A DNA stretch of 64,000 nucleotides from Paenibacillus sp. SYP-B4298 (GTDB taxonomy: Bacteria > Bacillota > Bacilli > Paenibacillales > Paenibacillaceae), in the NCBI RefSeq assembly GCF_027627475.1, contig NZ_CP115484.1:2526001-2590000 (forward strand), written 5' to 3'. Numbering within the stretch: position 1 is the stretch's first letter; each line of letters begins with the position of its first letter. Below the pieces are notes generated by a model, which was not told the origin of the DNA, did no database searches, and worked only from the letters and a program-made list of their open reading frames with translations. The position numbers were made by a program, and so were the translations under genes. Shown here piece after piece: positions 53,347 through 61,232 of this stretch.

Positions 53347-53997
53347 ATGAGTTTTAGCGATATTGCCCTAGAGGACAAACAACGGGCGCTGGCCGAGCTG
53401 AGCGACATCAAGTCGCTGTTCGCCGCCAAAGGCTGGTTCGCGGGCACCAGCGGCAATCTGTCGATCCGGGTGGGCGACTTTGACCCGGAGCAGTTTCATT
53501 TTGCCATCACTGCAAGCGGCAAGGACAAATCGCTGCGCACGCCGGAGGATTTCCTGTTCGTTGACCAGCAGGGCAAGCCCTGCGAGCAGACGCGGCTGAA
53601 GCCTTCCGCAGAGACGCTGATTCATTGCGAAATCTACCGTCTTACCGGCTGCGGCGCTATCTTCCACACCCACACCGTGTTCAACAATGTTATCTCTGAG
53701 TGGTTCTGGGAGCGCAGAGCGGTGCCTGTCGAGGGTGTCGAGCTGATCAAGGCGTTCAATATCTGGGAGGAGGAGGCGAAGATCGATATTCCGATCGTCT
53801 CCAACTATGCAGATATTCCGCGCATCGTACCGGAGATTACGGACAGTCTGAACCCCGCCCTGCCCGGCATCCTGCTGCGCAAGCATGGCATTTACGCCTG
53901 GGGCGCCAATGCATTTGAGGCCAAGCGTCATCTGGAGGCATTCGAGTTTTTATTTGAATATGTGTATCGGTGGGAGCTGCTTAAAGGGAGAGTTTAA
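53347..53997 (+). CDS. mtnB: Methylthioribulose-1-phosphate dehydratase
   Basis: Zinc class II aldolase-fold dehydratase (216 aa) acting before MtnW in methionine salvage. GTSGNLSIR, TASGKDKS, the zinc-binding FHTHTVFNN and RKHGIYAWG are visible. ATG at 53347 is chosen (AGGAG 6 nt upstream); the long in-frame extension back to 53194 overlaps mtnX and looks non-native. In B. subtilis mtnD follows mtnB; here no mtnD, mtnK or mtnA is found in the window. A stem-loop lies 21 nt after the stop. Confidence 0.94.
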   Translation: MSFSDIALEDKQRALAELSDIKSLFAAKGWFAGTSGNLSIRVGDFDPEQFHFAITASGKDKSLRTPEDFLFVDQQGKPCEQTRLKPSAETLIHCEIYRLTGCGAIFHTHTVFNNVISEWFWERRAVPVEGVELIKAFNIWEEEAKIDIPIVSNYADIPRIVPEITDSLNPALPGILLRKHGIYAWGANAFEAKRHLEAFEFLFEYVYRWELLKGRV

Positions 53998-54018
53998 TAA
54001 CTGAGCTCAATAATCGCT

Positions 54019-54067
54019 TAGGGATGGACGTGATAGCACAGCACTAGGTGCGGCGCGTCCATCCCTA
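54019..54067. terminator. Convergent stem-loop between mtnB and the ABC exporter
   Basis: TAGGGATGGACG and CGTCCATCCCTA form a perfect 12-bp stem with a 25-nt loop. No T tract on either strand. Its position between converging genes suggests a shared 3' structure. Confidence 0.55.
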
Positions 54068-54138
54068 GAGCCGAGCACATAGCTATGCCCCCTCCACTCC
54101 CCGCTTGGAATTTGTCTTCCTCTATCCTCTCCTATTGG

Positions 54139-55896
54139 TTATTTTGCGGCATGCAGGTCATTCGTCAGCTTCGTCTCTACAAGCTCATGATACAGCCCGT
54201 TGCGGCTTATTAACTCCTGATGGGTTCCCTGCTCTGCAATAACTCCCTTATGCATCACTATGATCATATCTGCATGTTCAATTGTTGATAATCGATGCGC
54301 AATGACTATAGTAGTACGATCCTTGACAAGTCTATCCAACGCTTCTTGAACCAGATGCTCCGATCTCGTATCTAAGGATGAAGTCGCCTCATCCAAAATT
54401 AAGAACGGGGCATTTTTCAATACGGCTCTGGCGATCGCGATTCGTTGTCTTTCCCCACCGGAAAGGCCTTTACCCGTTTCACCGATCCTTGTTCCATAAC
54501 CTTCAGGCAAGCGACGAATAAACTCGTGCGCGTTGGCAGCTTCTGCAGCGGCTCTCACCTCGTCTTCCGTTGCCTGTCCGTTTCCAAACCTAATATTTTC
54601 CATAATCGTACCTTCGAACAGCGTGACATCCTGCGGAACATAGGCGATCAGACTTCTCCGTTCTTCTAATGATAGAGCATCCATCGATTGGCCATCGATG
54701 TAGATATTTCCTCCTTGAAGTGGATACAAACCGAGTATCAGTTTGGCAATTGTAGTCTTTCCGCTTCCACTCGCACCGACAAAAGCAACATGGCTTCCTT
54801 TTTCAATGACCAAGTTGATACGATCAAAAAGGGGCACATCCTGTTTGTAACGAAAACATACCTCTTCTATTCGGATTCCCATCTTATCTGGCAATGTTGT
54901 CGTTCGTTCAGAGGCATGTAGAGTCTGTGTCTCCTCCTGCTCCTTATGAAGCTGATCGAGTCTAGTGATGCCGACGAGTGAAATTTGGAGTTGTGATAGG
55001 TTGCTTCCTATCTGCAAAAATGCGAACGACACATTGATCTGAAGGGAAACGAGCGCTGTCAAAATACCTAATTCGATTGCCCCGTTCATCAATAAAAATG
55101 CGCCTAGTACATAAATACCTCCATGGTTCAGGAATCCGATAAAAAAAGCGACTCCCTCCATCTGTCCTTCCTTGCGGCCTAACATAAGCCCCAGCTTGGT
55201 AACTTGTTTAATGCTTCTCTGGTGCTTACGTCCAATTACTTTGTATAGATTAAACATTCGGATGATGTGCGAACCGCCAATGATGTCAATTAACCTTTGT
55301 GTTTCCTTACTTCTCCGACCTTGCATTAACCCGCTAAGCCGGCTTAACGACTTCGAGAACCTCGAGGTAAGAAGGGCAAACGAGACACAAACCAAAAACA
55401 GAGGAATCGCCATTTTCCAACTAATCACAAACATAGAGAACAACGATGCCACGATCAACACAAACTGATAAAGAATGGTGCGAAGATGTTCGGAATAAGC
55501 GGATTCGATTAGTCGAACGTCATTCGCCATCAAGGAATAAAGCTCGCCGCTGTGGTGTTTATCATAAAAACCGATCGGCAGCCTGACTAATTTGGAGAAC
55601 AGCTTGTGTCTGATGTCGAACATAACCTCTTTTACAGCAGAATTATAAAGATATACAAAAAAAGGGGAAACGAAGACGAGCAGTAATACAGGTATAAAAA
55701 ATACAATCATACTTTTGTATAATAAATTGAAATCCAGCTCCACAGCAGAATTAAACATATATTTCCACGCAAAAGCCTGCATAATAATTAGACTGGCCGT
55801 AATTGTGCACGAGCCTATCAGACCCATAGCATATCGAATGATCTTAGGTTTCATAAAATGGTACAAGGAAATATATTCGCTCTTTAACCTGATCAA
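54139..55896 (-). CDS. ABC exporter half-transporter (AT-rich pair, second gene)
   Basis: Membrane exporter subunit of 585 aa with six membrane helices (about 15-310) and an ATPase domain. Walker A GASGSGKTTIAKLILG, signature LSGGERQRIAIARA, Walker B FLILDEATSSLD, H-loop IVIAHRLSTI; all canonical. TTG at 55896 is preferred, with GAGGAG 7 nt upstream; the ATG at 55902 is nearly on top of that site. It follows its partner gene by 13 bp. Both genes are lower in G+C than neighbours, suggesting acquisition. Substrate unknown. Confidence 0.88.
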   Translation of the reverse strand: MIRLKSEYISLYHFMKPKIIRYAMGLIGSCTITASLIIMQAFAWKYMFNSAVELDFNLLYKSMIVFFIPVLLLVFVSPFFVYLYNSAVKEVMFDIRHKLFSKLVRLPIGFYDKHHSGELYSLMANDVRLIESAYSEHLRTILYQFVLIVASLFSMFVISWKMAIPLFLVCVSFALLTSRFSKSLSRLSGLMQGRRSKETQRLIDIIGGSHIIRMFNLYKVIGRKHQRSIKQVTKLGLMLGRKEGQMEGVAFFIGFLNHGGIYVLGAFLLMNGAIELGILTALVSLQINVSFAFLQIGSNLSQLQISLVGITRLDQLHKEQEETQTLHASERTTTLPDKMGIRIEEVCFRYKQDVPLFDRINLVIEKGSHVAFVGASGSGKTTIAKLILGLYPLQGGNIYIDGQSMDALSLEERRSLIAYVPQDVTLFEGTIMENIRFGNGQATEDEVRAAAEAANAHEFIRRLPEGYGTRIGETGKGLSGGERQRIAIARAVLKNAPFLILDEATSSLDTRSEHLVQEALDRLVKDRTTIVIAHRLSTIEHADMIIVMHKGVIAEQGTHQELISRNGLYHELVETKLTNDLHAAK

Positions 55897-55909
55897 TATC
55901 ATTCTCCTC

Positions 55910-57646
55910 TTATATCGAGACTTGAAACTGTTTGTTATACAGCTCGAAATACTCGCAACTATTCTCCATCAAGTATAAGTGGGTTCCCTGAGCGATAATG
56001 CCGCCTTCTCCTAATACGAGAATGTTGTCCGCATTCATGATTGTGGATAAGCGATGAGCAACGACCAGAACCGTCCTGTTCTTAAAGATGCGGGTTAACG
56101 ATTCATGAATGAGTGCCTCAGATTGCTGGTCAAGAGCTGACGTAGGCTCGTCTAACAGGAGCACAGGCGCCTCCTTCAACAATGCACGGGCAATGTTAAT
56201 TCTTTGCTTTTGTCCGCCAGACAGGTTGCCCCCTTTCTCAACGACTGGTGTTAGATATTGCTCAGGCAAATTGGAAATAAACTCATGAGCGTTCGCAGCT
56301 TTTGCTGCTTCCACAATCTCATCCACACTGGCATCCAATCTTCCGTAAGCGATGTTTTGCATAACGGTCTCAGGGAAAAGAAACGTTTCTTGCGAGACGA
56401 TCGCCATCAAGCTTCTGATTTCATCCAGGTTCGTATCGGACAGAGGGTTTCCATTGATTCGTATTTCCCCAGATTTCAAAGTATACAATCCACAAATCAG
56501 CTTTAGGATGGAGCTTTTCCCGCAGCCGCTCGCACCAACAAGGGCTACAGTCTGATTCTTTTCGACTCGGAAACTAAGGTTTTCAAATAATAGCGGTTTG
56601 TCCGGGTAACCGAACGATACGCGATCAAATTCAACAGCGTAATGAGTTTCCTGCTCCCTGAGGCTGGATTCATTGGAAGGTTCCCGCGGAGCCGTCAAAA
56701 TTTCTTCGATTCTGGCTATAGATGCCAAGGTCGTCTTGAATCCCATGAATAAGGAAGGAATTCTAACGGCTGGACCTACGAGAAACTGCATCAAATAAAT
56801 ACATGTCAGTAATTCAGAGGGCGATATTTGTTCGTTTACGCTTAAATATCCTCCGAACAGGATACATAATCCGTAGGGAACAGCCTGCAGTACAAGCTGC
56901 AAGGGCGGTATGAAGGACAGTCTCTTCTCCATCTTCATGCTCTTGTGCAAGGTTTGTTGAAGCATCGTATCGAACTTTGCCAACTGCTGTTCCTGCTGGT
57001 TAAATGATTTGATGATAGTAGCACCGTTAATCGTTTCCATTAAGACCGAATTCATTTGCCCGAAGTGCTTTTGAATCTCTTCGTTATTTTTTTTCAATGG
57101 AGCCGTGATCGCATCCGCGATTTTTAGAAATAAAGGAATGACAACGACACCAACAACGTACAACTGCCAATTTAAATAAATGAAGAACACAGAGGATACA
57201 AGGAATACAAACGGTTGATACATAAGATCGGCCATATTTCTCTTCACAAAGTTGTCTACTTCTCCAACGTCCATTGTAAATTTTGAAGCCAACTCTCCCG
57301 AATGCTTTGTTTCTAAGCTATCTATTGTCATTCGTTGAATGGTTTGTGATAACTGCTTTTTTAAATTTCCAATGGTCAACGCGCCAAACTTCTCATTTGA
57401 GCTTTTGACAACATATTTCCCCGCTCCACCCAAAATGATGATTGCAAATAAAATGAGAGCATAACGAAGTAGCATGTTCTGATTATCGCTAGTCAGAGCC
57501 TCATTAATCATGTTATTAATGGAGTACGCGACGAACATTTCAATGAATACGATAAAAATAAGGCCCGCTATAGCGAGGAACAACCAATGAATATGCGGCT
57601 TAGCGAACCACATTAGGTTCCTGTACATTACTTTAATGCTATTCAT
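55910..57646 (-). CDS. ABC exporter half-transporter (AT-rich pair, first gene)
   Basis: Exporter subunit of 578 aa with six membrane helices and a C-terminal ATPase. Walker A GASGCGKSSILKLICG, signature NLSGGQKQRINIARA, Walker B VLLLDEPTSALD with the catalytic Glu, H-loop VVAHRLSTI. Unlike the pair at 27-31 kb, both ATP sites here look complete. ATG at 57646 is chosen because AAGGGGG lies 5 nt upstream; the ATG at 57682 has no such site. It has its own strong promoter and a palindrome in its leader. No biosynthetic or peptide gene is adjacent, so a multidrug or peptide role is only inferred. Confidence 0.88.
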   Translation of the reverse strand: MNSIKVMYRNLMWFAKPHIHWLFLAIAGLIFIVFIEMFVAYSINNMINEALTSDNQNMLLRYALILFAIIILGGAGKYVVKSSNEKFGALTIGNLKKQLSQTIQRMTIDSLETKHSGELASKFTMDVGEVDNFVKRNMADLMYQPFVFLVSSVFFIYLNWQLYVVGVVVIPLFLKIADAITAPLKKNNEEIQKHFGQMNSVLMETINGATIIKSFNQQEQQLAKFDTMLQQTLHKSMKMEKRLSFIPPLQLVLQAVPYGLCILFGGYLSVNEQISPSELLTCIYLMQFLVGPAVRIPSLFMGFKTTLASIARIEEILTAPREPSNESSLREQETHYAVEFDRVSFGYPDKPLLFENLSFRVEKNQTVALVGASGCGKSSILKLICGLYTLKSGEIRINGNPLSDTNLDEIRSLMAIVSQETFLFPETVMQNIAYGRLDASVDEIVEAAKAANAHEFISNLPEQYLTPVVEKGGNLSGGQKQRINIARALLKEAPVLLLDEPTSALDQQSEALIHESLTRIFKNRTVLVVAHRLSTIMNADNILVLGEGGIIAQGTHLYLMENSCEYFELYNKQFQVSI

Positions 57647-57745
57647 CCCATCCCCCTTGACTAGTGCTCTTGGTAACATCAATGCTCATCATGACAAGCG
57701 TAAGCGGCTATCGCCTTTAAAAAAATAGCCATCAATCAGTAAACT

Positions 57746-57762
57746 GTTTGTACCCTACAAAC
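57746..57762 (-). promoter_or_regulatory. Perfect palindrome in the ABC-pair leader
   Basis: GTTTGTA-CCC-TACAAAC has 7-bp arms and a 3-nt centre, about 35-50 nt downstream of the predicted transcription start. It looks like an operator for a dimeric repressor; no regulator gene is adjacent. Confidence 0.45.
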
Positions 57763-57802
57763 AATCCAAAGTTGACGACTTCACAATAAATAAAGATCCC
57801 CT

Positions 57803-57831
57803 ATTTTAATATTAGTTTGTTATATTGTCAA
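57803..57831 (-). promoter_or_regulatory. Strong SigA promoter of the AT-rich ABC pair
   Basis: On the minus strand TTGACA (57831-57826), exactly 17 nt, and TAAAAT (57808-57803). It leaves a leader of about 150 nt. The rest of 57647-58234 holds the palindrome, an AT-rich stretch, the 189-bp inverted-repeat element and the dnaD terminator. Confidence 0.75.
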
Positions 57832-57900
57832 ATATATCAAAACAAATGATTATACTGTAATCATAATGATTTTATAATCATATCAATGGCTCAAACCAGA

Positions 57901-58089
57901 AATCAGTGCTTGACTTGGGCCGAGATGAGACACTACGGGACAGAGGGTTCTTCCGATCGCTGTTAAAGCCCGATTCCTTTTATTTATATGAGGACTATGG
58001 TGGGATTCGGTCTTTAAAGGCGAACACTGACGTTTCTCCAGAATCCCTCCGCCCCTCCGCTAAGCTCTGTTTTCTGTCAAGCACTGATT
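57901..58089. mobile_element. 189-bp non-coding element with perfect 14-bp terminal inverted repeats
   Basis: AATCAGTGCTTGAC (57901-57914) and GTCAAGCACTGATT (58076-58089) are exact inverted copies. Inside, ACAGAG/CTCTGT, GAGGGTTCT with AGAATCCCTC, and an imperfect repeat around 57962-58022 (TTAAAGCCCGATTCC with GGATTCGGTCTTTAAAG) let the whole element fold into one long hairpin. An ORF of 62 codons begins inside the left repeat, but it is likely chance. It resembles a MITE or a structured repeat. No transposase is present. Confidence 0.7.
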
Positions 58090-58114
58090 ATTAGGTTGAG
58101 CCATATCCATACAA

Positions 58115-58165
58115 CATAAAAAAACTAAACGGCCTCAAACCATTAGAAAATCAGGTTCCAGGCCG
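58115..58165 (-). terminator. Terminator of the hbd-ackA-dnaD operon
   Basis: On the minus strand CGGCCTGGAACC pairs with GGTTTGAGGCCG (10 of 12), followed by TTTAGTTTTTTT, about 70 nt after dnaD. Confidence 0.8.
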
Positions 58166-58234
58166 CATAATGAAGTTAGCATTTCTTGTCCACATATAAG
58201 TAAAGGCCATTGCCTTCACTCTTAACTATTACGT

Positions 58235-58918
58235 CTAACTCTTCCCATTCCGATAGCGCTGCGTATGCGAGCGTGCCTCCTCAACATTGGTAACACGGTT
58301 GCGGCTCCACTCCAGCAGGATACGATCAATGTAACGGATATACAGCTTGCCAGAGAACACCGCCTCCTTCAAGGCGAACCGAACCAGCTCGTCCGAATAG
58401 CCGTCCTCGTCCAGCCAACTGCTGATCCGATCGAGCTCGAATGGTGATAACGGCCTGCCGAACTCCTGCTCGAATAGCGAGAACAGATTAATAGGCGGCG
58501 GCTCGCTGGATGGCTGCTGTGGTACCTTGCTGTCTTGTGCTATGCTGCTGCGCTGCTCGCTCAGATGCAGCTCGGCTGCCTGATCGAACCAGCCTGACCA
58601 GTTGTAACGCTCGGATTGAAGCCCCGTCACCGGGTCTTCCTCCCCGTCGATGGTCAGCAGTCCTTCCCTCATCAGCCGCCGAAGCAACTGTCCAATCTCC
58701 TGAGCGGTCTTGCCCATGCGGTTAGCCAACTGCTCCGGGGTCGGGAATTCAACCCCCTCCGCCTGCTTGAACGCCATCAATTGCAATAATAGCAGCAGCT
58801 CCGTGTCGGTCAACCCCAGCTTATGATACGTGCGCAACAAAAGAAGAGGAGCATACACTCCCCCCTCCTGCATCAATGAGGTCAACCCTTCAATACTGTT
58901 ATTGGAATAAACAGTCAA
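58235..58918 (-). CDS. dnaD: Primosomal protein DnaD
   Basis: Replication restart and initiation protein (227 aa) that works with DnaB and DnaI to load the helicase in low-GC Gram-positives. The N-terminal winged-helix part (LLLLRTYHKLGLTDTELLLL, PTPEQLANRMGKTAQEIGQL) is followed by a linker and the C-terminal DnaD domain (LFSLFEQEFGRPLSPFELDR, ISSWLDEDGYSDELVRFALK, YIRYIDRILLEW). TTG at 58918 is chosen (AAGGAGG 7 nt upstream), giving a length close to the 232 aa of B. subtilis DnaD. It lies 37 bp after ackA. Confidence 0.92.
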   Translation of the reverse strand: MTVYSNNSIEGLTSLMQEGGVYAPLLLLRTYHKLGLTDTELLLLLQLMAFKQAEGVEFPTPEQLANRMGKTAQEIGQLLRRLMREGLLTIDGEEDPVTGLQSERYNWSGWFDQAAELHLSEQRSSIAQDSKVPQQPSSEPPPINLFSLFEQEFGRPLSPFELDRISSWLDEDGYSDELVRFALKEAVFSGKLYIRYIDRILLEWSRNRVTNVEEARSHTQRYRNGKS

Positions 58919-58955
58919 GCTGTAACCTCCTTCTAAAGCAGCTCTTGCCTTATCC

Positions 58956-60173
58956 TTATCCTTGCACCTTCTCCGCCTCGCGAACCAGCTCATACGTATC
59001 GCGCGCAATCAGCAGCTCCTCATTCGTCGGTACAACCAGCACCTGAATGCGCGAGCCAGGCTTCGAGATCACCCTGGCTTCCCTGGAGCGCTGCTTGTTC
59101 AGCTCCTCATCCAGCTCCAGCCCGAAGAAGGTCAGTCCCTCACATACTGCTGCCCGCAGACGATCCGAATTCTCGCCCACGCCAGCGGTAAAGATCAGCA
59201 CATCAAAGCCATTCATCGCCGCTGCGTAGGAACCAATATATTTGCGCAAGCGATAGACATACATCTCGAACGCCAGCGTAGCATTTTTGTCGCCGTCATC
59301 CATGCCCTGAACAATCTCACGCATATCGCTGCTCAAGCCGGAGATGGCCATCAGACCAGAGTGCTTGTTGAGCATCGAATTCACCTCGCTCAGCGTCAGC
59401 TCCTCCTTGGTCATCGTGAAGGGTACGATTGCCGGGTCGATGTCTCCACTGCGTGTGCCCATCATCAGCCCTTCCAGCGGTGTAAGTCCCATACTCGTAT
59501 CCACCGACTGCCCGCCCTCGATCGCCGTCACGCTCGCTCCGTTGCCGATATGGCAAGAAATCACTTTCATCTCGTTCAATGGCTTGCCGAGCAGCTTGGC
59601 CGCCATGTCGCTTACATAATAGTGCGACGTGCCATGGAAGCCATAACGGCGAATCTTGTGGCGACGATACAGCACCATAGGAATCGGGTACAGATAGGCC
59701 TTGGGCGGCATCGTCTGATGGAACGCGGTGTCGAACACGACCACCTGAGCCACATCCGGCAGATTGGCGTCAACCGCCGTAATCCCCATCATATGAGCCG
59801 GATTATGCAGCGGCGCCAGATCGAACAGATTGCGAATCTCCAGCTTCACCTCAGGCGTCACAATGACCGATTGCTTGAAGCTCTCTCCTCCATGCACGAC
59901 ACGATGGCCGACGGCTTCAATCTCGTGAATCGACGATAATACGCCATGCTGCGGGTCAACGAGGATGTCTACCACACGTTTGACCGCAGTGACATGATCC
60001 AGAATTTCGCTTACATCGCGCATATCCTGCCGTCCCGGCACCTCATGCGTCAAAATAGAGGAGTCCATGCCGATCCGCTCCACACGGCCGCTTGCCATCA
60101 CGCTCTCGTCGGTCATATCATAAATCTGGTACTTGAGCGATGAGCTTCCTGCGTTGATAACGAGTATTTTCAT
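58956..60173 (-). CDS. ackA: Acetate kinase
   Basis: Cytoplasmic kinase (405 aa) interconverting acetyl phosphate and acetate with ATP formation. VINAGSSSLKYQIYDM, VGHRVVHGGESF, VVFDTAFHQTMPPKAY, SCHIGNGASVTAIEGGQS and FTAGVGENSDRLR are family blocks. A butyrate kinase was considered because a hydroxybutyryl-CoA dehydrogenase precedes it, but length and motifs fit AckA. Its ATG overlaps the stop of that gene (ATGA at 60170-60173). pta is not in the window. dnaD follows in the same direction. Confidence 0.94.
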   Translation of the reverse strand: MKILVINAGSSSLKYQIYDMTDESVMASGRVERIGMDSSILTHEVPGRQDMRDVSEILDHVTAVKRVVDILVDPQHGVLSSIHEIEAVGHRVVHGGESFKQSVIVTPEVKLEIRNLFDLAPLHNPAHMMGITAVDANLPDVAQVVVFDTAFHQTMPPKAYLYPIPMVLYRRHKIRRYGFHGTSHYYVSDMAAKLLGKPLNEMKVISCHIGNGASVTAIEGGQSVDTSMGLTPLEGLMMGTRSGDIDPAIVPFTMTKEELTLSEVNSMLNKHSGLMAISGLSSDMREIVQGMDDGDKNATLAFEMYVYRLRKYIGSYAAAMNGFDVLIFTAGVGENSDRLRAAVCEGLTFFGLELDEELNKQRSREARVISKPGSRIQVLVVPTNEELLIARDTYELVREAEKVQG

Positions 60174-61042
60174 ATCCGATCCCCATCCTTATTATATTTG
60201 AAGAAGCCGACTCCTGTCTTGACCCCCAGGTTGCCTGCGCGAACCATCTTCTTCAATACAATCGACGGACGGTACTTCAGCTCGCCATACTCGCGGAACA
60301 TGTTCTCCAGCGCAGCCACTACAGCGTCCAGGCCAAAGCGGTCGCACATCTCAAACGGTCCATGCTGGAATGAATAGCCGATCCGCATCGCGCTATCGAT
60401 GTCCTCAGCCGAAGCGACGCCCTCCTCCAGCACATGCAGCGCCTCATTAATATGAAGGCAGATCAGTCGAGTCGTAACAAAGCCTGGCGACTCGAACACC
60501 ATGACGCTCTTCTTATTAATCGTATCCTCAAGGAAATGCTTCGTCTGCTCGAAGGTCTGCTCTGACGTCTTGAGGCCGCGGACAACCTCCACCACATCAA
60601 TCTTCGATACCGGATGCACGAAGTGCAGCCCGATGACACGTTCAGGATGCGCGGTCGCCCCTGCCAGCTCAGTCAAGCTAAGCGTCGAGGTATTGCTCGC
60701 GATAATAATATCCTCCGGGCAGTGCTCGTCTATCTCCTTCAGTACACTGCGCTTCTCTTCCAAGTCCTCGGTCACCGTCTCAATGACCATCTCGCATTCC
60801 TTCAGATCCGACAAGCTGCTTGTCCTGTGAATCCGGTTCAACACCAGCTTCTTCTCTGCCTGGGTCATGGCCCACTTGTCGATCTGCTTATCCAGGCTAT
60901 GTTCAATCATCGATATTGCATAATCGAGCTTCTCAGGCGTCCGCTCGGTTACATAGACATCCAATCCTTTATTAGCAAGCATCTGAGCAATCCCTTGGCC
61001 CATCGTGCCAAGCCCGACAACTCCTACTTTGCGTACCGGCAT
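60170..61042 (-). CDS. 3-hydroxybutyryl-CoA dehydrogenase
   Basis: NAD(P)-dependent 3-hydroxyacyl-CoA dehydrogenase of 290 aa (Hbd/MmgB type). Rossmann motif VVGLGTMGQGIAQMLANKG at the N-terminus, NTSTLSLTELAG, catalytic His in GLHFVHPVSKIDVVEVV, and the C-terminal FGLDAVVAALENMF helix region. ATG at 61042 is chosen because AGGTGGG lies 7 nt upstream; the GTG at 61054 overlaps that site. Overlap with ackA implies co-translation, linking beta-oxidation or butyrate-type metabolism with acetate production. Thiolase and crotonase genes are absent from the window. Confidence 0.9.
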   Translation of the reverse strand: MPVRKVGVVGLGTMGQGIAQMLANKGLDVYVTERTPEKLDYAISMIEHSLDKQIDKWAMTQAEKKLVLNRIHRTSSLSDLKECEMVIETVTEDLEEKRSVLKEIDEHCPEDIIIASNTSTLSLTELAGATAHPERVIGLHFVHPVSKIDVVEVVRGLKTSEQTFEQTKHFLEDTINKKSVMVFESPGFVTTRLICLHINEALHVLEEGVASAEDIDSAMRIGYSFQHGPFEMCDRFGLDAVVAALENMFREYGELKYRPSIVLKKMVRAGNLGVKTGVGFFKYNKDGDRI

Positions 61043-61165
61043 ATCAAATCCCACCTAGCATCTTATAGTCAACAATTTTCATAAGTACACGCCAGCAGGC
61101 TTCAACCCGAACGATACAACCCGCCTTATCATATACATTTCCCTGTATACCCTTATTATTATACA

Positions 61166-61199
61166 AGAAAAGAGGTCAATCCGACAGGATTGCCCCTCC
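61166..61199 (-). terminator. Terminator after the FtsH-like gene
   Basis: On the minus strand GAGGGGCAATCC pairs with GGATTGACCTC around TGTC, followed by TTTTCTTG, 34 nt after the stop. Confidence 0.75.
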
Positions 61200-61232
61200 T
61201 TTGTAGAAAAAAATTCGGAATTGAACACGTCT

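Noticed and set aside
57906-58094. ORF of 62 codons inside the 189-bp inverted-repeat element
   Set aside because: It starts within the terminal repeat, has no ribosome site and no known motif; the DNA structure explains the region better.
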